Below the pieces are notes generated by a model, which had not been told where the DNA came from, searched no databases, and saw only the letters and a program-made list of their open reading frames with translations. A stretch of 48,748 nt of DNA from Peptoniphilaceae bacterium (lineage in GTDB: Bacteria; Bacillota; Clostridia; Tissierellales; Peptoniphilaceae): positions 1 through 48,748 of the forward strand of contig CABJAE010000001.1 in assembly GCA_902363535.1 (NCBI GenBank), in the 5' to 3' direction. The number at the start of each line of letters is the position of its first letter. The stretch's first letter is position 1. Made by a program: the position numbers and the translations under genes. Below, piece by piece: positions 41,558 to 48,748 of this stretch.

Positions 41558-42091
41558 TTAGAAAATAGCATTGGCTTTTCCGTAATCGTAAACGGCGCGG
41601 GCAATCATTTCGTGCCCTTCCGGCATTAAGTGGATGCCGTCGATGTAAAGAGCGGGATCGTTCGGAATCACTGAATCCAAATGAAGGCCGGAGGCTCTCT
41701 CGTTCAGCTCTTTCATCTTCTCTTGGAGCGACACGATCATGCTCATGCCGACAAAGAGCTCGTCATCGACGATTTCAGGCGTCGGCGGCACGATTATCAC
41801 GGCTCGGGCGCCTCGCTTTCGGGCATAGGCTTCGAGGCTTTCGTAGGCCTTTATGACCTGATCCACGGTGCCTTCACCCAACAAATCGTTGGCGCCGCCT
41901 AAAACCAAGAGCACGTCTCCTTCATTTAGCACAGGAGGCATATCACAAAGCTCCGTGATCCAAGCGCCGTTCATGCCCAAATTGGCGACGGACCGGTTCA
42001 AAAGCTTTTCCAACAGGCTGACCCAGCACTCATCGAAATCCACACCGTAGCCCGCCACATAAGAGTCGCCGAAAGCGAAGATCTTAGTCAA
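41558..42091 (-). CDS. SGNH/GDSL-family hydrolase
   Basis: Esterase-type hydrolase of 177 residues. Block I FGDSYVAG (7-14) has the nucleophile Ser9, block III GGANDLLG (about 64-71) has the oxyanion Asn, and block V DGIHLMPEGH has the catalytic Asp and His. No signal peptide, so it is cytosolic. Substrate unknown; relatives act on acyl esters or lysophospholipids. It overlaps the 3' end of thrS by eight bases. Confidence 0.9.
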   Translation of the reverse strand: MTKIFAFGDSYVAGYGVDFDECWVSLLEKLLNRSVANLGMNGAWITELCDMPPVLNEGDVLLVLGGANDLLGEGTVDQVIKAYESLEAYARKRGARAVIIVPPTPEIVDDELFVGMSMIVSLQEKMKELNERASGLHLDSVIPNDPALYIDGIHLMPEGHEMIARAVYDYGKANAIF

Positions 42092-43988
42092 TTCTCTTGC
42101 TTTCGATTTCTTCTTTTAATTCGCCTAAGAAATCGGCAAGTTCAACATCGCTGCGTTCGTTGCCGTCGCGGTCGCGAACGGAGATCTTGCCGCTGTCCGC
42201 TTCTTTTTCGCCGACGATGACCATGTAGTTGACCCGTTCCATTTGTGCGTCGCGGATCTTCTTACCGATCTTTTCGTTGCGTTCGTCGTATTCGGCGCGG
42301 ATGCCGGCATCGGAAAGTTCTTTGGTAACTTTCAGGGCGTAGTCTTCGAATTTTTCACTGATGGGAAGCACTTTGACTTGAACCGGTGCGAGCCACAAGG
42401 GGAATTTACCGGCAAAGTGTTCGACTAAAATGCCGAAGAAGCGTTCCATGGAGCCCATGAGGGCGCGGTGACTCATAACGGGTTGTTGTTTTTCGCCCTT
42501 TTCGTCCACATAGGTCAATTCAAAGCTTTGGGGCATTTGGAAATCCAATTGAATGGTTCCGCATTGCCAGGTACGACCGATGGCATCGCGCAGGTGGAAG
42601 TCGATCTTCGGACCGTAGAATGCGCCGTCGCCTTCGTTGATTTCGTATTCCATTTCCTTGCTGTCCAAGGCTTTTTTCAGTGCTTCAATAGCCATATCCC
42701 ATTGTTCGTCGGTACCCATGCTGTCTTCGGGACGCGTGGAAAGTTCCACCGTGTAGTCGAAGCCGAAGGTATTGTAAAGTTCATCGGCCAAGTCGATGAG
42801 CTTAATGACTTCTTCTTGGATTTGCGAGGGTAGCATGAAGACGTGGGCATCGTCTTGGGTAAAGGTACGAACTCTGAACAGGCCGTGGAGGGCGCCGGAA
42901 AGTTCGTGGCGGTGCACTTGACCGAATTCCATGAGCTTAATGGGGAAGTCTCTGTAAGAGTGCATGGATTGTTCATAAACCAAAATGGATCCCGGGCAGT
43001 TCATGGGCTTGATGGCGTAGTCTTCGCCGTCGATTTTGGTGAAGTACATATTGTCGCGGTAGTGATCCCAGTGACCGGAGCGGTGCCACAAGTCTTCATT
43101 TAAGATCATGGGCGTCTTGATTTCGCCGTAGCCTCGTTCAATTTGCAGGTCGCGCCAGAAGCGTTCCAACTCGTTTCTTACGAGCATTCCCTTGGGATGG
43201 AAGAAGGGGAAGCCGGGGCCTTCGTCGCGGAAGCTGAACAGATCCAATTCGCGGCCGATCTTTCTGTGGTCGCGGCGCTTAGCTTCTTCCAGGCGTTCCA
43301 TGTATTCGTCGAGATCTTTCTTCTTCGGGAAGGAGATGCCGTAGATCCGTTGAAGCATCTTGTTCTTTTCGTCGCCGCGCCAGTAAGCGCCGGCGATGGA
43401 GGTAAGCTTCACGGCCTTAATGTCTTTTACATTTTCCAAATGGGGTCCGCGGCACAAATCCACGTAGTCGCCTAGGGTGTAGATGGAAATTTCTTCGTCG
43501 GCGGGGAGATCTTCGATAAGTTCGATCTTGTAGGGTTCGTCCTTGAAGAGTTCTTCCGCTTCGGCTTTGGAAAGGACTTTTCTTTCAAAGACCGGGCCTT
43601 CTTTGACGATAGCCTTCATTTCCTTTTCGATCTTTTCCAAATCGTCGGTGCTTAATTGTTCGTCCAAGTCGATATCGTAGTAGAAGCCGTTTTCAATGGA
43701 AGGACCGATGGCAAATTTCGTGTTGGGCCACAGGCGTTTGATGGCATAGGCCATTAAGTGGGCCGTGGAGTGCCAGAAGATTTGTTTGCCTTCTTCGTCT
43801 TCGAATTTAACGACTTTGATGGTGCCGTCTTCGTCGATAAAATCGTGTTTGCCTAAAATCACGCCGTTGTAAACACAGCCGACGCTGGCTCGTTCCAAAC
43901 CTTCGGAAATGTCGGCGATTAATTCTTTCACCGATTTCTTCGATTCGTATTCTTTTGCGCTTCCGTCAGGATAACTTACTTTAAACAT
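42084..43988 (-). CDS. thrS: Threonyl-tRNA synthetase
   Basis: Class II synthetase of 634 residues. The TGS domain is at about 1-62, the editing/SAD domain at about 70-215 and the catalytic core follows with GQVHRHELSGALHGLFRVRT (motif 2). The anticodon-binding domain ends in DVELADFLGELKEEI. The start is ATG 43988, six bases after GAGGTG; the tandem ATG at 43991 is nearly adjacent to it. Expression is governed by the T-box leader immediately upstream. Confidence 0.97.
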   Translation of the reverse strand: MFKVSYPDGSAKEYESKKSVKELIADISEGLERASVGCVYNGVILGKHDFIDEDGTIKVVKFEDEEGKQIFWHSTAHLMAYAIKRLWPNTKFAIGPSIENGFYYDIDLDEQLSTDDLEKIEKEMKAIVKEGPVFERKVLSKAEAEELFKDEPYKIELIEDLPADEEISIYTLGDYVDLCRGPHLENVKDIKAVKLTSIAGAYWRGDEKNKMLQRIYGISFPKKKDLDEYMERLEEAKRRDHRKIGRELDLFSFRDEGPGFPFFHPKGMLVRNELERFWRDLQIERGYGEIKTPMILNEDLWHRSGHWDHYRDNMYFTKIDGEDYAIKPMNCPGSILVYEQSMHSYRDFPIKLMEFGQVHRHELSGALHGLFRVRTFTQDDAHVFMLPSQIQEEVIKLIDLADELYNTFGFDYTVELSTRPEDSMGTDEQWDMAIEALKKALDSKEMEYEINEGDGAFYGPKIDFHLRDAIGRTWQCGTIQLDFQMPQSFELTYVDEKGEKQQPVMSHRALMGSMERFFGILVEHFAGKFPLWLAPVQVKVLPISEKFEDYALKVTKELSDAGIRAEYDERNEKIGKKIRDAQMERVNYMVIVGEKEADSGKISVRDRDGNERSDVELADFLGELKEEIESKRID

Positions 43989-44002
43989 CATTCACCTCAA
44001 TT

Positions 44003-44188
44003 AAAAAAACCGACCGTCCCCAAAAGGACGATCGGTACCGTGGTTCCACCTTCATTACTTCTCAAAACATGTAACGCCTGTTAAGCGCTGCCGATTAAGG
44101 CAGACGTCGGGGTTGGTTTTCCACAAAATTAAGAGCTTTCACCGTCCTCTTTCGCTAAGGCTTTGTGTACTCGTCCCTTCATTCATGG
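44003..44188 (-). ncRNA. T-box leader of thrS
   Basis: A tRNA-sensing transcription-attenuation riboswitch. The T-box sequence AAGGTGGAACCACGG is the complement of 44038-44052. It precedes the terminator hairpin CCGATCGTCC/GGACGGTCGG (44010-44035), followed by seven T. The upstream part shows AGGGACGAGTA, a stem made of CACAAA and TTTGTG, and GGTGAAAGC, as expected for stem I. Uncharged tRNA-Thr should favour the antiterminator and thrS expression. The specifier was not fixed; an ACC in GGAAAACCAACC is a candidate. Confidence 0.92.
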
Positions 44189-44193
44189 TAAGA

Positions 44194-44222
44194 AGTATAG
44201 CAGATCCCTGTTGCTTTTGCAA
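44194..44222 (-). promoter_or_regulatory. Promoter of the thrS leader
   Basis: TTGCAA (44217-44222) and TATACT (complement of 44194-44199) are exactly 17 bases apart on the minus strand, with a TGC extension before the -10. The -35 is embedded in a small inverted repeat GTTGC-TTTT-GCAAC (44210-44223). Transcription would start near 44187, right at the T-box leader. Confidence 0.75.
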
Positions 44223-44235
44223 CTGTGTTTCTTCT

Positions 44236-45552
44236 TTATGCCTCATTCTTTAAAAAATTTATAATTTCTTCCGGGCCCATGGCCTTCTCTTCCCCGGTTT
44301 TCATGTTGCGAAGCTTGGGCATATTGTTTTGCACTTCCGCCTGACCGAGGACGATGGCATAAGCCACGTTCAGGTGGTCGGCGTATTTAAATTTCTTGCC
44401 GATTTTTCCCGACTCGCCGTAGAAGATGCAGCGAATGCCTTCGTCTCTTAAGGTCTTTAACAGACGCAGGCCTTCTTCTTTCGTCTCGTCGAAGGGAATG
44501 ATCAGGCACTGAGAAGCCGCGTCGTCGTAGCTTTTTAAGAGGCCCGCTTCATTTAATTGGTAATAGAGGCGCGATAGGCCGATGGAAATGCCGACGCCGG
44601 GAAGCTTTTGCTTCGTGTAGTGGCCGGCCAGATTGTCGTATCGACCGCCGCTGCAGACAGAGCCGATGGCCGGGTAATCGTCCAAAATGGTTTCGTAGAC
44701 GGTACCGGTGTAGTAATCCAGGCCGCGGGCGATTTTCATGTCGGGAATCATGTGTTTGTCCGATACGCCTAATGTGCGGGCGATAGAAAAGACTTCTTTC
44801 AGTTCGCTGACGCCGGTTTTAAATTCTTCATCGTCGATGGCCATGGCGTCGAGGGCAGCGAATACTTCGTCGGTGGTGCCGGAGATATTGATAAACTCGG
44901 CGATTTTTTCCACGGCATCTTCTGAGAGGCCGATTTTTGAAAGTTCTTCCTTCACCGAATCCACGCCGATCTTATCGACCTTATCCACGATGCGAAGCAC
45001 TTCTTGGGAATCGTTGACGCCCAGAGCCCGGTAGAAGCCGTTTAAAATGCGGCGATTGTTCATGTGAATGGTAAATGCTTCAAAGCCCAGATCTTGGAAG
45101 GTCTTGGCGATAATCGAAGGAATTTCGCCATCGTTGTACAGAGACAAAGATCCGTTTCCGATGATGTCGATATCGCATTGGTAAAATTCACGGAAGCGAC
45201 CCTTTTGCGCCCGCTCGCCCCGATAGACTTTGCCGATGTGGTAGCGGCGGAAGGGGAAGCTTAAATCGCTGTAATGTTGGGCCACGTAGCGCGCCAGGGG
45301 CACGGTGAGATCGAAGCGCATGGCGATGTCCGTGGAGCCTTTTTTAAAGGCATAGACTTGTTTTTCCGTTTCGCCGCCGCCTTTGGCCAAGAGAACTTCC
45401 TCTTTTTCCAAAACCGGCGTGTCGATGGGCAGAAAACCCTTCTCTTCGTAATTTTTTCGAATAATGTCCTTCATCCGATTAAAGACCAACTGATCTTTCG
45501 GCAGAAGCTCCATAAAGCCCGGCAATGTGGACGGTTGTACAATCTGTGTCAT
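44236..45552 (-). CDS. hisS: Histidyl-tRNA synthetase
   Basis: Class II synthetase of 438 residues. Motif 2 is in FRRYHIGKVYRGERAQKGRF, the histidine-specific loop RGLDYYTGTVYE lies at about residue 275, and SVCSGGRYDNL follows. A C-terminal anticodon-binding domain is present (about 335-430). The ATG at 45552 overlaps the TGA of the upstream methyltransferase (ATGA) and has GGAGGAGG. Unlike thrS it has no T-box, since it is transcribed with upstream genes. Confidence 0.94.
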   Translation of the reverse strand: MTQIVQPSTLPGFMELLPKDQLVFNRMKDIIRKNYEEKGFLPIDTPVLEKEEVLLAKGGGETEKQVYAFKKGSTDIAMRFDLTVPLARYVAQHYSDLSFPFRRYHIGKVYRGERAQKGRFREFYQCDIDIIGNGSLSLYNDGEIPSIIAKTFQDLGFEAFTIHMNNRRILNGFYRALGVNDSQEVLRIVDKVDKIGVDSVKEELSKIGLSEDAVEKIAEFINISGTTDEVFAALDAMAIDDEEFKTGVSELKEVFSIARTLGVSDKHMIPDMKIARGLDYYTGTVYETILDDYPAIGSVCSGGRYDNLAGHYTKQKLPGVGISIGLSRLYYQLNEAGLLKSYDDAASQCLIIPFDETKEEGLRLLKTLRDEGIRCIFYGESGKIGKKFKYADHLNVAYAIVLGQAEVQNNMPKLRNMKTGEEKAMGPEEIINFLKNEA

Positions 45553-46313
45553 TGTCCTCCTCCTTCTATGACAAACATGGCGATGGATGCGGCCACGTTG
45601 GCGTTTAGTGAATCGATGGTTTCTTTCATGGGGATTCGCAGGCGCAGATCCACTTTTTCAAGCAGCTCTTCTCGAATGCCTCGGGCCTCGTTTCCCACGA
45701 TCAAGACGATGTTTTTGTTCTCCCCTTCCACGGCCATGCTCTCGCCGCGAATATCCAGGGCCGCGAAGAGGGCACCGCGGTCTTTGTAGGCGAAGAGCTC
45801 CTCGTCTGTGACGTAAGCCACGGGCAGGCGAAAGGCCGAGGCCATGGAGGCGCGGATGCACTTGTCGTTGGTGGGATCCACCGTCCCCGGCCCGACGAGC
45901 ACGCCGTCGAAGTGAAAGGCTTCGGCGGAACGAATCATGCCGCCGAAGTTTCCCGGATCCTGCACGCCGTCGGCGTAGAGAAAGCGGCCACATTCGGGGA
46001 GGCTCGCGGCGTCCGCGAGAAAGCTGCGGCACAGGGCGAGAATGCCCTGATCCGTTTCCGTGGACACCAATTCGTTAAAGAGGCGGTGATCCAAAAGAGT
46101 GACGTCCGCCTCCGCCTTTTCGATCAGGGATCGGTGCTGCTCGACTTTTTCTTTGTCGACGATCAGCTCCTTCACATAGCCTTCGGCCATGACCTCTTCG
46201 ATGACCACGACGCCTTCCACCAAGAGCGTACCCGTTATTTTTCGATATTTCTTATCCTTCAATTTTTTCCACGACTTAAAGCGGCGGTTCTCCTTCGAAT
46301 CAATGCTATTCAT
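45549..46313 (-). CDS. SpoU-family RNA 2'-O-methyltransferase
   Basis: TrmH/SpoU (SPOUT) methyltransferase of 254 residues. The N-terminal substrate-binding domain is at about 1-100. The knotted SAM domain shows DGVQDPGNFGGMIRSAEAF (motif 1), IVGNEARGI (motif 2) and RIPMKETIDSLNANVAASIA (motif 3). It probably methylates rRNA or tRNA ribose; the exact site is unknown. It overlaps ktrA at its start and hisS at its end. Confidence 0.92.
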   Translation of the reverse strand: MNSIDSKENRRFKSWKKLKDKKYRKITGTLLVEGVVVIEEVMAEGYVKELIVDKEKVEQHRSLIEKAEADVTLLDHRLFNELVSTETDQGILALCRSFLADAASLPECGRFLYADGVQDPGNFGGMIRSAEAFHFDGVLVGPGTVDPTNDKCIRASMASAFRLPVAYVTDEELFAYKDRGALFAALDIRGESMAVEGENKNIVLIVGNEARGIREELLEKVDLRLRIPMKETIDSLNANVAASIAMFVIEGGGQ

Positions 46314-46968
46314 CGGATCGCTCTTTTTGAATTTGCTTCAGGTCGTCGTCGCTGCCGAAGAATATAATAATGTCGTTTCGATTCAGCACTTCCTCGGCGA
46401 CGTGGCGCACGATAAGGTCCTTGGCCCGGCGAATGGCAATGACATTGACATTAAATTCGCTGCGCAGTTGAAGTTCGCGGATGCTCTTTCCGACCCAATC
46501 TTCCGCCACTTCATATTCCACGATGCCGTAGTCGTCGGACAATTCAAAGTAATCGGTAATCCCGTTGTCCGTCAATTGCTTTGCCAGGCGCATGCCCATG
46601 TCGATTTCCGGATAAATAATGGTGTGGGCACCGAGGCGCTTTAAGATGTGGCCGTAGCGCTTGGTCGGTGCCTTAGCCACGATCAAAGGAATCCCCGCTT
46701 CCACGCAGGCGATGGTAGCCATAATGGCGGAATCCAAACTGCTTCCGATGGCGATAACGGCACAGTCGAAATTGCTCAGGCCCAAATCGTCGAAGACGTC
46801 TTCGTCCATGAGATCGGCCTCAATAGCCGTGGTGACATTTTCCGACACGTACTTCACGCGCTCGGGATTCATGTCCACTGCCAAGACGTCGTTGTGCATA
46901 TTATATAAGGTCTTTGCCACCGTCGATCCGAGGCGACCGAGGCCGAAGACGATAAAACTTTTAACCAT
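46306..46968 (-). CDS. ktrA: KtrA/TrkA-type potassium channel regulatory protein
   Basis: Cytosolic RCK protein of 220 residues that gates the KtrB channel. The Rossmann motif FGLGRLGSTVAKTL lies at about 8-21, and a C-terminal RCK_C domain (about 135-215) is present. In Firmicutes such domains bind ATP/ADP and often c-di-AMP, which fits the cdaA-cdaR genes of the same window. TAGGAGAG precedes the ATG; the gene follows ktrB by nine bases. Confidence 0.93.
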   Translation of the reverse strand: MVKSFIVFGLGRLGSTVAKTLYNMHNDVLAVDMNPERVKYVSENVTTAIEADLMDEDVFDDLGLSNFDCAVIAIGSSLDSAIMATIACVEAGIPLIVAKAPTKRYGHILKRLGAHTIIYPEIDMGMRLAKQLTDNGITDYFELSDDYGIVEYEVAEDWVGKSIRELQLRSEFNVNVIAIRRAKDLIVRHVAEEVLNRNDIIIFFGSDDDLKQIQKERSDE

Positions 46969-46977
46969 GGTACTCTC

Positions 46978-48258
46978 CTATCCCACGATAAATTTTCCTT
47001 CCGCGTAGCGGAATTTGCGCTTGTGTTCTCTGTGAAACAGCCCCATGGCAAAAGTCGTCGGGCCGATTCGTCCCAAATACATGGTAAAGGCCAAAATTAA
47101 TTTTGACGAATTTTTCAGCATCATGGTGATGCCCCGTGTGACGCCGACGGTGCCGAAGGCGGAAAAAGTTTCGAATAAGGCGTCCAAAAACTTTACATTT
47201 CCCGCTTCAAACATGACGACGGCAGAAGCGACGGTAAAGACCAAAGCCACCCCGATGACAAAGAGGGAATAGGCCTTTCGCACGATGTCTTTCCCCACGC
47301 GGCGATGAAACATTTCCGTGTCGTCGCTTCCGCGGAGGCTGGCCCAGGTAGCCGCCAAGACGATGGCGAAGGTAGTGGTCTTTAAACCGCCGGCCGTGGA
47401 GCCCGGGGAGCCGCCGATAAACATTAAAAGGCAGCTGCCAAAGGCCGTGGGATCGGTAATATATCCCATGTCCAGGGAATTAAATCCCGCCGTCCGAAAG
47501 GTGGTGGACTGAAAGAATGATGCCAAAAGCTTCTCAGACAGAGGCATGGGCGCCAAAGTAAGGGGATTGTTCCACTCGAAGACGGAGACCATGACGGTGC
47601 CTGCGATCAATAGGGCGGCGGTGGTGACGAAAACCAGTTTCGTATGGGGACTCAAGCGGCGGCGCGTTCTGTAACGCCACAGATCCGCGTAGACGACGAA
47701 GCCCAATCCCCCTAAAATGATCAAGGCGGCGATGGTTAATGTGATCAAAAAGTCGCCCTGAAAAGGCATGAGGGAATCGCCGAACAGGTCGAAACCGGCG
47801 TTACAAAAGGCGCTCACGGAGTGAAAAAGAGAAAAGGCGATGCCTTTTTTCACGCCGTAAAGCGGCACGAGATGAAACGACAGAATGAGCGCCCCCACCC
47901 CTTCGATTGCCAAAGTCAGGAGGGTGGCGAATTTCAACAGACGCACCAGGCCTGTTAAGCTGTCGGCATTGAGCTGTTCTCTAATATACAATCGTCCCGT
48001 TAAGGAAATGCGCTGGCCGGTAAAAATCGAAATCCACATAAGCATGGTCATGGTGCCCAAACCGCCGATTTGAATTAAGCCGATAATAATGCATTTCCCG
48101 AAGACGGTCCAGCCGGCGGCGGTATTTCGCACGATGAGTCCGGTGACGCAAGAGGCCGATGTAGCGGTGAACAGGGCATCGACAAAGCCTGCCGATGTGT
48201 GATTCGCCGACGCTTGAGGAAGCATTAAAAGCAATGTTCCGATTGAAATTAAAACCAA
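46978..48258 (-). CDS. ktrB: KtrB/TrkH-type potassium transporter, 5' end lost to an IS
   Basis: Membrane K+ translocating subunit. Pore-loop repeats include SASCVTGLI, NAGFDLFG, FRTAGFNSLD and FGTVGVTRGI, ending in MGLFHREHKRKFRYAEGKF. The called frame starts at TTG 48258 (426 residues), but the reading frame is open upstream to 48303 and encodes more of the expected N-terminus (KKISHNPPFVLAISF). At 48304 the insertion-sequence end begins and an in-frame TGA appears. The usual start, ribosome binding site and promoter are therefore missing. The gene either uses a weak internal TTG or ATT start or is no longer well expressed. The rest of the sequence is intact. Confidence 0.85.
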   Translation of the reverse strand: MVLISIGTLLLMLPQASANHTSAGFVDALFTATSASCVTGLIVRNTAAGWTVFGKCIIIGLIQIGGLGTMTMLMWISIFTGQRISLTGRLYIREQLNADSLTGLVRLLKFATLLTLAIEGVGALILSFHLVPLYGVKKGIAFSLFHSVSAFCNAGFDLFGDSLMPFQGDFLITLTIAALIILGGLGFVVYADLWRYRTRRRLSPHTKLVFVTTAALLIAGTVMVSVFEWNNPLTLAPMPLSEKLLASFFQSTTFRTAGFNSLDMGYITDPTAFGSCLLMFIGGSPGSTAGGLKTTTFAIVLAATWASLRGSDDTEMFHRRVGKDIVRKAYSLFVIGVALVFTVASAVVMFEAGNVKFLDALFETFSAFGTVGVTRGITMMLKNSSKLILAFTMYLGRIGPTTFAMGLFHREHKRKFRYAEGKFIVG

Positions 48259-48323
48259 AAAGGAAATTGCCAGGACAAAGGGCGGGTTATGGGAAATTTT
48301 TTTGGTTCTATGTCAACCATTGG

Positions 48324-48352
48324 GGAGTCTAGTGAAAACTAGGCTCCTTTTT
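48324..48352 (+). terminator. Inward-facing hairpin at the IS end
   Basis: GGAGTCTAGT and ACTAGGCTCC form a 10-base stem with one mismatch around GAAA, followed by TTTTT on the plus strand. It would stop transcription entering the element from the left flank, a common protective device of insertion sequences. Confidence 0.65.
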
Positions 48353-48372
48353 GTTTTCCTAAAAGCCATTCA

Positions 48373-48748
48373 TCACCGACCTTTTGAACAAACGAAAAGC
48401 AGTTTCGTTCGAAAATGATGAAAGTTTTGCATCCCAAAGGCCACACGCTTCACGGTCTTGATCTTGTTGTGCGTTCCTTCCACGTAGCCGTTACTCCACG
48501 GGTAATCAAAGCTGTTGGTAATCTCCTCGAACCAGTTGGTGTAAGCGCGCAAGCAGTAGCGCCACTCCTTTAGCCCGCTTTTCTTAGCCTCTTCCATCCA
48601 TGTTGAAAGAGCAGTAGCAGCGGCTTCTTTGTTTTTCTGAGAAAGGACGTAGGTGTAAAAGCCTTCTTTTAAGACGTAAGCGGTTCGAATGGCATCGCTC
48701 TTTTCGAGCATGGTGGCGACGAGGCTTTTCTCCCCTTGAGTGAGGTCT
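48373..48748 (-). CDS. ISL3-family transposase, C-terminal part
   Basis: The frame is open from the right edge of the window to a stop at 48373, so the gene is cut by the window and not shown to be broken. Upstream of the internal ATG at 48711 the frame continues with LTQGEKSLVAT. The C-terminal pattern DYPWSNGYVEGTHNKIKTVK, then RVAFGMQNFHHFRTKLL, is typical of the ISL3 DDE transposases, including the catalytic Glu in the YVEG motif. It reads toward the IS end that cuts ktrB. Confidence 0.9.
   Translation of the reverse strand, partial: DLTQGEKSLVATMLEKSDAIRTAYVLKEGFYTYVLSQKNKEAAATALSTWMEEAKKSGLKEWRYCLRAYTNWFEEITNSFDYPWSNGYVEGTHNKIKTVKRVAFGMQNFHHFRTKLLFVCSKGR

Larger units (their letters stand above)
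48304..48748. mobile_element. ISL3-family insertion sequence, one end
   Basis: The left boundary is placed at 48304, where GGTTCTATGTCAACC matches the general form of ISL3 terminal repeats (GGNTCTNTGTCAA). It abuts a run of T that may belong to the target duplication. A transposase gene reads toward this end and the element continues past the right edge, so the second repeat and the duplication cannot be checked. Confidence 0.75.

Overview
The window is a chromosomal segment of a low-complexity-envelope Gram-positive anaerobe, most likely a Clostridia/Tissierellia-type Firmicute (Peptoniphilaceae-like; this placement is inference). The signs are an IspH protein fused to four S1 RNA-binding domains, a T-box leader before thrS, YerC, CdaA/CdaR, RbgA, ScpA/ScpB, an Asp23-NusB-XseAB-IspA-TlyA-RecN gene run and a CD1247-type acidic protein next to efp. 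G+C is about half by eye, with AT-richer patches. Most genes are on the minus strand and packed with overlaps of a few bases; GTG and TTG starts are common.

Layout. 1-2638: purE, fhs and a TrpR-like yerC (purine and one-carbon metabolism). 2673-7240: a histidine kinase/response regulator pair divergent from a three-gene LanFEG-type antimicrobial-peptide immunity ABC transporter. 7288-11350: guaB, then the c-di-AMP module cdaR, cdaA and a DUF5317 membrane protein. 11399-27263: one unbroken minus-strand run of 19 genes with gaps of at most about 12 bases, from an Asp23-family protein down to ispH-S1. It covers recombination and repair (recN, xseAB), chromosome segregation (scpAB), isoprenoids (ispA, ispH), nucleoside salvage (punA, pdp), RNA modification (tlyA, rluB, mnmM) and lipid and CMP metabolism (plsC, cmk). 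27338-31749: rnhB, rbgA, a HAD phosphatase and an ABC transporter whose ATPase has lost most catalytic residues.

31871-36786: ychF, a secreted copper-amine-oxidase-N protein, then an AT-rich accessory patch with a TerB-N membrane protein, a decayed fragment and a previously uncalled 58-residue protein behind an ADP-ribosylglycohydrolase. 36978-41452: efp with its acidic companion, then a compact cluster of four pilin-like proteins headed by a PilO-like protein with an unusual Thr/Pro linker and an extra C-terminal domain. 41558-46313: SGNH hydrolase, thrS with T-box, hisS, SpoU methyltransferase. 46306-48748: ktrA/ktrB potassium uptake, with the ktrB 5' end cut by the terminal repeat of an ISL3-family insertion sequence that runs off the right edge.

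No tRNA, rRNA or CRISPR array was seen. The observations most worth following are the degenerate ABC ATPase, the IS-truncated ktrB, the composite PilO-like pilin cluster, the AT-rich TerB-N patch, the 58-residue protein, and the low-G+C patch with a promoter-like site inside ispH.
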